A stretch of 57,042 nucleotides of DNA from an uncultured Rhodospirillales bacterium (lineage in GTDB: Bacteria > Pseudomonadota > Alphaproteobacteria > Kiloniellales > Kiloniellaceae). This document shows, piece after piece, positions 26,867 to 34,283 of this stretch (positions are counted from its first letter, which is position 1; each line of letters begins with the position of its first letter). The notes beneath the pieces are model-generated. The model was not told the origin of the DNA. It ran no database searches and saw nothing but the letters and a program-made list of their open reading frames with translations. Position numbers and translations under genes: made by a program. The stretch is taken from NCBI GenBank assembly GCA_913060675.1, contig CAJXUS010000024.1:1-57042 (forward strand), read 5' to 3'.

Positions 26867-27375
26867 ATCCAACCTTTTGGCAACGGATTGATGGACTAGC
26901 GCGTTCTGCCTGTCCTTTTACAATTACGCTTCTTTTAACTATATTTTTTTTGATCCCTCTACATATCCCTAATTTATCCGCGGTTGTTCCCTCTGTACTT
27001 TTGATTTCGGTATTTTACTGGACTTTGTATCGCCCGGACTTGATGCCAATATGGGCTGTGTTTGGCCTCGCCTTTATTCATGACCTTCTTACCGGAATTT
27101 TATTGGGTGTAGGCCCCTTTATTCTGCTGCTTTTTTGTTTGGCGTTAAATGGGCAGCGCAAGTTTTTAGCACGAACATCCTTTTCTGTTCTTTGGGTAAG
27201 CTTTTTCATTCTTTCTAGCCTTGCTTTTACCTTCAAATGGATACTGATATACTTATTAGAGCCTGGCATTCCAGATTTTAGACCAGCATTATTTCAAAAT
27301 TTAACCACCGTTGCTGTTTATCCCGCATTCTCTTGGATCTTTGCCTTGATACAGCGGTCACTTCTTAAAAGTTAG
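26863..27375 (+). CDS. mreD: Rod-shape protein MreD
   Basis: 170 aa from a GTG that overlaps the mreC stop (GTGA). About five to six hydrophobic segments with few conserved residues; FYWTLYRPDLMPIWAVFGLAFIHDLLTG (in parts) is the recognisable MreD block. Inner-membrane partner of MreC in the elongasome. Identity rests on that block and position. Confidence 0.9.
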   Translation: MNPTFWQRIDGLARSACPFTITLLLTIFFLIPLHIPNLSAVVPSVLLISVFYWTLYRPDLMPIWAVFGLAFIHDLLTGILLGVGPFILLLFCLALNGQRKFLARTSFSVLWVSFFILSSLAFTFKWILIYLLEPGIPDFRPALFQNLTTVAVYPAFSWIFALIQRSLLKS

Positions 27376-27386
27376 GAATTCTTGGT

Positions 27387-29285
27387 ATGCCGATGGTTCA
27401 TGAAGACCAGGACCGTCATAAGGGTTTTACCCGTAGAGTGCTCATGCTGACTTGTGGCAAAGCAGCGCTGCTATCTGCGTTGGTCGCTCGGATGTATTAT
27501 CTTCAGGTGGTTGAAGCTGAGAAATACAAAACTCTTGCCGAAGACAACAGAGTTAACCTGAGATTACTTCCTCCTCGGCGGGGAAAAATTCTGGATAGGT
27601 TTGGTCAAGAACTTGCAAACAATCAACAAAATTTTCGTGTTGTTGTGGTCCGTGAACAAACACCCGATCTTGTCGCAACACTGGATGCTCTTTCAAAATT
27701 AATTAAGCTCTCTGAGCATGATTACAAACGTATCTTGCGGGATGTGAAGAGAAAAAGAGCTTTTGTACCCGTGACGGTCAAAGACAATTTAAGTTGGAAC
27801 CAGGTTAGTAGTATTGAGGTGAACTCCGCCGATCTTCCCGGCGCGAGTATAGAAGTTGGTGAAACCCGTTTCTATCCGTATGGAGCTGATTTTTCTCATA
27901 TTCTTGGTTATGTAGCCGCTGTTTCTGAGAAAGAGTTGACCGGAGATCCTCTCCTTGAGTTACCTGGGTTCAGAATTGGGAAAAGTGGTGTTGAGAAGTA
28001 CCACGACAATGATATGCGTGGGCAAGCGGGAACCAGTGAGTTCGAGGTGAACGCCTATGGACGTGTGATCCGTGAGTTGGCACGAAATGAGGGCGGTAGT
28101 GGTCGTGAGATGATCTTAACCGTTGATGCCGGACTTCAAACCTTCGTTCAACAGCGGCTAATGAGCGAACAGTCAGCCGCGAGTGTGGTTATTGATATCA
28201 AGACGGGCGATGTGCTCGCCATGGGATCTGTTCCCTCATACGACCCCAGTGCATTTAACTTGGGGTTAAGCAGTAAGCAGTGGAATAAATTGATCAATAA
28301 TCAGTTTACACCCCTTACAAATAAAGCCATTGCAGGAACTTATGCCCCAGGTTCTACTTTTAAGATGATTGTTGCACTCGCTGCGATGAAAGAAGGAATT
28401 GGAGCAACCAGCCATACAGCCTTTTGTCCAGGATTTATGAAGCTTGGAAATGCACGCTTTCATTGCTGGAAGCGTGGAGGCCATGGGCACGTCAATATGA
28501 TTGAAGGGTTGCAACATTCTTGTGATGTATATTTTTATGATGTTTCCCGCAGGATTGGTGTCGATAAAATAGCTGAGATGGCCAATAAATTAGGATTAGG
28601 AAATAGGGTCAATATTGACTTGCCAGGAGAGCGATCCGGAGTCATCCCCACAAAAGCATGGAAACTTGCGAATATTGGTGAGCCTTGGCAAGGAGGGGAA
28701 ACACTAATCACTTCAATTGGACAAGGCTTTGTTCTTACAACCCCACTGCAGCTGGCCGTGATGGTTTCTCGTATCGCATCAGGCGGTAAGAAAGTGATAC
28801 CACGCATAACACGGGGGTATCGGGAAAACGGCAAAGCGATTGCCTATGAGCAGAAAGAATTTGAAGATCTTGGTATTCCGCAAGAACATATGCGTATGAT
28901 TTATCAAGGGATGGATGCTGTTTCGAATAACCCCCGAGGTACAGCGTATAAATATCGGATAAGAGAAGAAGGATGGGAACTCGCTGGGAAAACGGGTACC
29001 GCACAAGTCCGTAGAATTACATTGGCTGAGCGGCAGGCCGGTATTTTTAAAAATGAAGATTTACCATGGCGACGTAGAGACCATGGACTGTTTGTCGCTT
29101 ATGCGCCCGTGGATAATCCTCGTTACGCCTGCGCGGTTGTCGTTGAGCATGGAGGAGGATCAAAGAGCGCGGCACCGATTGCCAGAGACATTTTAAGAGA
29201 AACACAACGGCGAGATCCTGCCAGAACATCGGCAATATCTTTTGATGCAAAAGTTGATGTTAATAATGCATCAGGGGATTCATAG
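27387..29285 (+). CDS. mrdA: Penicillin-binding protein 2 (elongation transpeptidase)
   Basis: 632 aa class B PBP. An N-terminal anchor (about 20-40) is followed by the pedestal domain with RGKILDRFGQELANNQ and the transpeptidase domain. Active-site motifs are S323-TFK (YAPGSTFKM), SCDVY as SxN-type motif, and KTGTAQ. It cross-links lateral peptidoglycan with RodA as the glycosyltransferase. GGAA before the ATG. mreD ends 11 bp upstream and rodA starts at the next base after its stop. Confidence 0.96.
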   Translation: MPMVHEDQDRHKGFTRRVLMLTCGKAALLSALVARMYYLQVVEAEKYKTLAEDNRVNLRLLPPRRGKILDRFGQELANNQQNFRVVVVREQTPDLVATLDALSKLIKLSEHDYKRILRDVKRKRAFVPVTVKDNLSWNQVSSIEVNSADLPGASIEVGETRFYPYGADFSHILGYVAAVSEKELTGDPLLELPGFRIGKSGVEKYHDNDMRGQAGTSEFEVNAYGRVIRELARNEGGSGREMILTVDAGLQTFVQQRLMSEQSAASVVIDIKTGDVLAMGSVPSYDPSAFNLGLSSKQWNKLINNQFTPLTNKAIAGTYAPGSTFKMIVALAAMKEGIGATSHTAFCPGFMKLGNARFHCWKRGGHGHVNMIEGLQHSCDVYFYDVSRRIGVDKIAEMANKLGLGNRVNIDLPGERSGVIPTKAWKLANIGEPWQGGETLITSIGQGFVLTTPLQLAVMVSRIASGGKKVIPRITRGYRENGKAIAYEQKEFEDLGIPQEHMRMIYQGMDAVSNNPRGTAYKYRIREEGWELAGKTGTAQVRRITLAERQAGIFKNEDLPWRRRDHGLFVAYAPVDNPRYACAVVVEHGGGSKSAAPIARDILRETQRRDPARTSAISFDAKVDVNNASGDS

Positions 29286-30443
29286 ATGAATCAGCGTGTA
29301 CACTATTTAGGCAGGCATAATCCTGAAATCACCTTAGGCCAAAAAATCTGGCAGCTAAATTGGGGCATGATGCTGCTCATCTGTTTGATTGCTGCTATCG
29401 GTCTTGGAATGTTGTATTCAGCTGCAAATGGAAATTTTGATCCATGGGCTTCCAAACAAGCCATCCGGTTTGGGGTTGGGTTCGTTGTCATGCTGGTTGT
29501 GGCTCTTGTTGATATCAGGATCTGGTTTCGCTTTAGCTATTTGTTCTATATTGGAGCTCTTCTCTTGCTTGTTGGGGTGGAGGTTATGGGCAGCATTGGG
29601 ATGGGAGCTCAACGCTGGATCGATCTGAAATTCATTCAGCTCCAACCCTCTGAATTGATGAAAGTTGCAATTATTTTTGCCTTAGCAAGATATTTTCATG
29701 GTGTTTCTCAAGAAGATATTGGGCGCGTTACTTTTTTGTTTATACCATTAGTTATGGTTCTGGCGCCTTCTGTGCTCGTATTGCGTCAGCCGGATCTTGG
29801 CACGACAGGGATGCTGGTGATGGCATCTGGAGCCGTATTTTTCTGTGCAGGTGTTCGATTATGGAAATTTGCCGTTGTTCTCGCCGCTGGGTTGGCTGCT
29901 ATCCCGATAGGGTGGCAATTTTTACATAGTTATCAGAAGAACCGCGTTCTTATTTTCCTCAATCCCGAACAGGATCCCCTCGGCACAGGATACCATATCC
30001 ACCAGTCAAAAATCGCTTTTGGATCTGGGGGCGTTTTTGGCAAAGGGTTTTTACAGGGATCTCAAAGTCATTTGAATTTCTTGCCAGAGAAACAAACCGA
30101 TTTCATTTTTACAATGCTTGCCGAAGAATTTGGTATGGTCGGTGGGCTGGTTTTGCTTGGGCTGTATATTTTGTTGATGGTGTACGGACTTGCAATCTCT
30201 CTGAGGTCGCGTAACCAGTTTGGAAGGTTATTGGCAATAGGGCTAACTTTTAACCTGTTTCTTTACGTGTTTATCAATATTGCAATGATCATGGGATTGG
30301 TGCCGGTCGTCGGTGTTCCCTTGCCGCTAATTTCTTATGGTGGAACCGTTATGTTGACAGTAATGATGGGGCTTGGGCTGGTAATGTCCGTTTGGCTTCA
30401 CAGGGATATTAAGATTTCTCGCCATGGGGTCCACGATGAATAA
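29286..30443 (+). CDS. rodA: Peptidoglycan glycosyltransferase RodA
   Basis: 385 aa SEDS-family membrane protein with about ten helices. Visible blocks are GAQRWIDLKFIQLQPSELMKVAIIFALARYFH (in parts), the periplasmic loop with RVLIFLNPEQDPLGTGYHIHQSKIAFGSGG and EKQTDFIFTMLAEEFG, and VVGVPLPLISYGGTVMLTVM. The Trp/Glu/Asp loop residues needed for polymerisation are present. It is last in the elongasome operon. It ends 21 bp from the convergent sugar dehydrogenase gene. Confidence 0.96.
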   Translation: MNQRVHYLGRHNPEITLGQKIWQLNWGMMLLICLIAAIGLGMLYSAANGNFDPWASKQAIRFGVGFVVMLVVALVDIRIWFRFSYLFYIGALLLLVGVEVMGSIGMGAQRWIDLKFIQLQPSELMKVAIIFALARYFHGVSQEDIGRVTFLFIPLVMVLAPSVLVLRQPDLGTTGMLVMASGAVFFCAGVRLWKFAVVLAAGLAAIPIGWQFLHSYQKNRVLIFLNPEQDPLGTGYHIHQSKIAFGSGGVFGKGFLQGSQSHLNFLPEKQTDFIFTMLAEEFGMVGGLVLLGLYILLMVYGLAISLRSRNQFGRLLAIGLTFNLFLYVFINIAMIMGLVPVVGVPLPLISYGGTVMLTVMMGLGLVMSVWLHRDIKISRHGVHDE

Positions 30444-30464
30444 ATCCAATATCCCTGTATAAAG

Positions 30465-31751
30465 TTATAGGCACCAATAGCTGTAGCGTTCGTCAAATTC
30501 TCTCTTGCGCCACATACCTTTCATGTCTGCAATAAGGCCACTTGGTTTGACCAGTTGTTCAATACTTATGTTGGTAAGGTTGAGATAACCTTCATGGGGA
30601 ACGGCACCAATTATGCAGTCATAGGCTTCGTCTGTTTCGAGGGAATGTTTGAGATTGATCTGAAAGAACTCTTCGGCTTCTTCCGGATCAGCCATGGGAT
30701 CGTGCACGTCAACAATGTGCCCAAGGCTTTCTAGCTCTGAGATAATGTCCGTTACTTTGGTGTTGCGTAGGTCAGGGACGTCTTCTTTAAAGGTTAGGCC
30801 CAAAATCAGAGTACGTGGTTTGGAAATATCAGGATTTTTAGCTTTTAACGTCTGGTGGATGGCAGTGCTGACCGCATTACTCATCGATTCATTTGTTGAT
30901 CTACCTGATAATATAACCTTGGGATCATGTCCGAAAGAGGTTGCACAGTGCGCAAGATAATAGGGATCAACACCAATACAGTGTCCCCCGACGAGGCCGG
31001 GCTGAAAATTTAAAAAGTTCCACTTGGTACCGGCTGCTTCTAGAACATCGTAAACTGAGATACCTAGTTTTTGGAAAATTATTGCAATTTCGTTGACGAA
31101 GGCAATGTTGATATCTCTTTGAGCGTTCTCGATAACTTTGGCTGCTTCTGCAGTTTTGATGTTCTTGGCAACAAATATCTTACCGCCGTTCATTGCGCCG
31201 TAAATATTGGCAAGCATTTCAGATACAGCAAGATTTTGACCGGCGACAACTTTTGTAATGGCGTCTACAGTGTGCTCGCGATCACCAGGATTAATCCGTT
31301 CCGGAGAGTAGCCGAGGAAAAAGTCTTTTCCACATTTTAATTTTGAATATTTTTCTAATAATGGTCCGCATATATCTTCGGTTACACCAGGATAGACGGT
31401 GCTTTCATAAACAACAATATTTCCAGGCTGAATGATTTTTCCGATTGTTTCAGAGGCTTTGCGGACAGGCGTTAGATCTGGGGTGTTATTTTTATCAACG
31501 GGTGTCGGTACTGTGATGATATGAACATTGTGTCCGATAAGATCATCAACATTTGAAGTAAGATGAAGTGTCGAATTTCTCAATTCTGGTGAGGAAATTT
31601 CGCCAGTTTTGTCATAGCCGTTAAGAAGCTCTGTAACCCGATCTCCATTGATGTCAAAACCAGTTACTTTGAAATATTTTGCCAAATGTACGGCGAGAGG
31701 TAGGCCTACATAACCTAAACCTATAATGGTAATGCTTGGGTTCTCGGACAT
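30465..31751 (-). CDS. UDP-sugar 6-dehydrogenase of the TviB/WbpA type
   Basis: 428 aa. The NAD site is IIGLGYVGLPLAVHLAKYF; the catalytic Cys lies in LVGGHCIGVDPYYLAH, with KVIENAQRDINIAFVNE as the central helix. It most resembles the UDP-N-acetylhexosamine dehydrogenase branch used for capsule or O-antigen uronic acids (Vi antigen, WbpO/TviB). No other polysaccharide gene is next to it, so the glycan it serves is coded elsewhere. It is convergent with rodA and divergent from the PAS-like gene. Substrate sugar uncertain. Confidence 0.88.
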   Translation of the reverse strand: MSENPSITIIGLGYVGLPLAVHLAKYFKVTGFDINGDRVTELLNGYDKTGEISSPELRNSTLHLTSNVDDLIGHNVHIITVPTPVDKNNTPDLTPVRKASETIGKIIQPGNIVVYESTVYPGVTEDICGPLLEKYSKLKCGKDFFLGYSPERINPGDREHTVDAITKVVAGQNLAVSEMLANIYGAMNGGKIFVAKNIKTAEAAKVIENAQRDINIAFVNEIAIIFQKLGISVYDVLEAAGTKWNFLNFQPGLVGGHCIGVDPYYLAHCATSFGHDPKVILSGRSTNESMSNAVSTAIHQTLKAKNPDISKPRTLILGLTFKEDVPDLRNTKVTDIISELESLGHIVDVHDPMADPEEAEEFFQINLKHSLETDEAYDCIIGAVPHEGYLNLTNISIEQLVKPSGLIADMKGMWRKREFDERYSYWCL

Positions 31752-31953
31752 GAATTTATCTACTTATTTAAATTAGGTTACTTTCTTTTAGGGGATGATC
31801 AAATCCTTAGCAATCTGAATTCCCCTACCGATAGTTCAAAGAAGATCAGTATCTTTTTCGTAATCCCATATATAGAGCAAACTTGACAATTTGTTTACCA
31901 TTTTGGTGCACTTTAATTCTCATGTATTCTGTATTTAATCAAAAGGTTGCCTT

Positions 31954-32406
31954 ATGGCTGAGTACTCAGGTATAGAGCGCCGTCTTGTCTTCCGGCTTCT
32001 CGATTATTGGGAGCGGAAGAAAGAAGGGCGAAAAATGCCATGTATGGATGATATTTTATCATCTGAACTTGCTGATGACTGGGATTGGTGTTTTTTAATT
32101 TCTCTGGGTGATGAGGGTGAAAACGCAATTTTTACTCATGTTGGTTCCTTGATCTACCCTACCGAGAGAGGGGACTTGATTGGCATTGAAGTTTCTAATT
32201 GCCCGGAAGAGACCCTTATTAAACAAGCAACAGCTTTTGTGCCTCGAGTTTTAGAACTAGGTGTCCCAGTTAGTATCGGTGGGGAATGTGAAGATGGTGG
32301 AGACAAACTTTTATACCGTAGTACCTTGATGCCACTTTCTTCCGATGATGTGTTCGTTGACGCTCTGTTTGGCGGGGCGAATTGTCGTAAAGTTACAAAC
32401 GGATAA
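31954..32406 (+). CDS. PAS-like (PAS_5 type) protein
   Basis: 150 aa with no membrane segment. The start RLVFRLLDYWERKKEGRKMPCMDDI matches the opening of PAS_5 domains common in Rhodospirillales and relatives ('LL.YW...R.GR.MP.R.DI'). It continues with a mixed alpha/beta pattern, YRSTLMPLSSDD near the end being the usual 'R.LLPLS.D' block. No output domain, so it would act by protein contact or as a lone sensor. AAAGG precedes the ATG. It is followed after 17 bp by a small membrane protein. Confidence 0.72.
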   Translation: MAEYSGIERRLVFRLLDYWERKKEGRKMPCMDDILSSELADDWDWCFLISLGDEGENAIFTHVGSLIYPTERGDLIGIEVSNCPEETLIKQATAFVPRVLELGVPVSIGGECEDGGDKLLYRSTLMPLSSDDVFVDALFGGANCRKVTNG

Positions 32407-32423
32407 CAAGGTTCAGAAGCTAG

Positions 32424-32840
32424 ATGTCGCAGGCAGTTTCATTCGAAGTAGACACATATCAGAACAATAAATGGGTATTAGAGTGTGTCCTTGATGATAA
32501 GGATATGGCACTTTCTACGGCTAAACGGCTGTATGATAGTAAGCGGTTCCCAGCTGTGCGTGTCGTTCAGGAAACATATGACGAGGTAAGTAATTCAAGC
32601 CGTGAACGTGTGATCTTTGAATCGACTGTTGCAGACCGAGATAACCGTGTCTCTCAACAAAAGAAAGCAACAGTAGCTAAAAAACAAAATGTAGATCGCT
32701 CTGAGCGACAGCCTCTGCGTAAACGACCCAAAAAAGTAGAACCGACTAAAAAAAGTCCAAGTATATGGGTTATGGCACTTTGGTTTGTTGCAATACTCGC
32801 GGTTGGGACCAGTGCGTTAGTATACCTGAGGAGCCTTTGA
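32424..32840 (+). CDS. Hypothetical protein with C-terminal membrane anchor
   Basis: 138 aa. Residues 1-70 form a small folded region with FEVDTYQNNKWVLECVLDDKDMALSTAKRLYDS and AVRVVQETYDE, then a basic, Lys-rich linker (about 78-112) and one hydrophobic helix (about 114-134). The N-terminal region looks like a family I have seen in Rhodospirillales proteins, but I cannot give it a function. It is likely cotranscribed with the PAS-like gene 17 bp upstream. Confidence 0.7.
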   Translation: MSQAVSFEVDTYQNNKWVLECVLDDKDMALSTAKRLYDSKRFPAVRVVQETYDEVSNSSRERVIFESTVADRDNRVSQQKKATVAKKQNVDRSERQPLRKRPKKVEPTKKSPSIWVMALWFVAILAVGTSALVYLRSL

Positions 32841-32975
32841 TCTAATTGTGGGATAGAGTTTAGATTAGATAATATTTAAGACTGAATATCTCATGAGTTA
32901 AGGGAAAGATCAAAATGACTCGTATATGAGATTTCATGATCTTTCCAACTCTCTTTAAGGTTAAATTCTAACGGT

Positions 32976-33013
32976 CTGATTTTAATTCCAGTGCCCTGAC
33001 TTTAATTCCAGTG
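32976..33013. repeat. Tandem near-identical 18-bp repeat at a gene end
   Basis: CTGATTTTAATTCCAGTG and CTGACTTTAATTCCAGTG differ at one base and are 20 bp apart start to start. The second copy holds the stop codon and last codons of the nitroreductase gene; the first repeats them downstream. Confidence 0.85.
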
Positions 33014-33559
33014 TATTGTGTAATCAGCGGGATCCGGACGCTTCCGTTCTTTCACCTCGCGCTCGACACTTCCGATATAGAGGAAGCCGATTATATCCAT
33101 ATTCTCTTCGAGCCCGAGCCCCTGTTTTACCGTAGGGTCGTAAGCAGCATTACCGGTTAACCAGATCGCACCATAATTCCGCTCATGAGCTGCGAGGAGT
33201 ATGTTCTGTGCAGCGGCTCCCGCAGAGAGAACTCTCTCATTTTGTGGAACCCCCGGTTTTTCGTCGGTCATAACGGAGCAAACCACGATAACAAGTGGCG
33301 CTAATTTCGGGCGGCTTCCCTCTTTTTCCAATTGTTCTGATGTGGCCTCAGGGTTTCGCTTTTTTAATGCATCAACAAAAAGATCTGAGAGTTTACCCCG
33401 GGCATCTCCTTCAACAACAATGAAGCGCCAAGGCCGTAACCAACCGTGATCTGGTGCTGTGACCGCAGCTTGTAGCATAAAGTTGATGTCTTCTTTGGTC
33501 GGGGCGGGGTCGACCATCCATTGTGTGACGATGGATTTACGGGACAAAAGGAACGACAA
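33002..33559 (-). CDS. Nitroreductase-family flavoprotein (YdjA-like)
   Basis: 185 aa, FMN-dependent fold. SRKSIVTQWM near the start corresponds to the RRS.. FMN-binding region, AAVTAPDHGWLRPWRFIVVEG is the conserved APDHG..RPWRF block of YdjA-type members, and GAIWLTGNAAYDPTVKQGLGLEE the late one. Reactions are NAD(P)H-dependent reductions; the natural substrate is unknown. The gene stands alone. Its 3' end is duplicated in tandem. Confidence 0.88.
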   Translation of the reverse strand: MSFLLSRKSIVTQWMVDPAPTKEDINFMLQAAVTAPDHGWLRPWRFIVVEGDARGKLSDLFVDALKKRNPEATSEQLEKEGSRPKLAPLVIVVCSVMTDEKPGVPQNERVLSAGAAAQNILLAAHERNYGAIWLTGNAAYDPTVKQGLGLEENMDIIGFLYIGSVEREVKERKRPDPADYTIHWN

Positions 33560-33669
33560 GATATTCTCCTAATAGGGTTTCGTACCGTCATAATTCAAAT
33601 AGGGCATAACTTCACCTGTTTTCTATTCGATTTAAGCGGAAGATTTAAATTCTAGTACATTAATCTATT

Positions 33670-33684
33670 TGCAATCAATTATCA
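33670..33684. promoter_or_regulatory. Possible Fur-like site before bfd
   Basis: TGCAATCAATTATCA matches the 7-1-7 Fur pattern TGATAATnATTATCA in 10 of 14 positions, with a perfect right half. It lies 54 bp before the bfd ATG. Confidence 0.3.
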
Positions 33685-33737
33685 TTTACACTATGTATAT
33701 GGAGCGGATGAAAATCATTCTCAATGGCGAGAGAAAA

Positions 33738-33944
33738 ATGTACGTTTGTATTTGTAATGGCTTTACTGAAAAAGATGTCAAAAACGCTGTAGGTCTTGGT
33801 GCCTCTTCAGTAGCTGGCGTCTATAAATCTATGGACTGTTCACCACAGTGTGGAAAGTGTGGATGTGACATCAAGGGTATGCTTGATGAAGAAAAAAGCC
33901 TGTCCGCTCATTTTGGTAGCATGAAACACCTTGCTGCAGAATAA
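33738..33944 (+). CDS. bfd: Bacterioferritin-associated ferredoxin
   Basis: 68 aa from ATG 33738; longer in-frame starts add a stretch that is not family-like. [2Fe-2S] ligands are C4 and C6 (MYVCIC) and C38 and C41 (CSPQCGKCGC), the same positions as E. coli Bfd. It reduces the iron stored in bacterioferritin so that it can be released. GGCGAGAG precedes the start. No bacterioferritin gene is near. Confidence 0.9.
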   Translation: MYVCICNGFTEKDVKNAVGLGASSVAGVYKSMDCSPQCGKCGCDIKGMLDEEKSLSAHFGSMKHLAAE

Positions 33945-34283
33945 ATCGACATTATCCCTTTAAGATTTTAAATTTCTGAATTTTCAAAACGAATTTTGCC
34001 TTTTATGGGGAGGCCTTATTCCGGCAGCTATGAGCTTGAGTTTTGTTCATGCTAACGTGTTTTCAACTATCCTGCATTCCTGAAATACTCTTCAAATTGC
34101 TGTAAGCTCAAGATTTGATAGCTTAAATTGCTATCCGATGGAAAACCACAGATACTTAATTGTTATTTGGTGGGGCCATAAGAGTTGCCGTAATCAAGTG
34201 ATCCTAATAAAGTTAGGTAAATTAAGCCTGAACCCTGCCTTTAGGGAATGTATGGCCGTGAATAAATGTTTCAGTGAGGGGTT
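33945..34283. other. Non-coding gap before pepN
   Basis: 339 bp. I see no gene, no clear terminator and no RNA family that I can support. It holds the pepN promoter region; GAGGGG just before the pepN ATG is its ribosome site. Confidence 0.6.
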
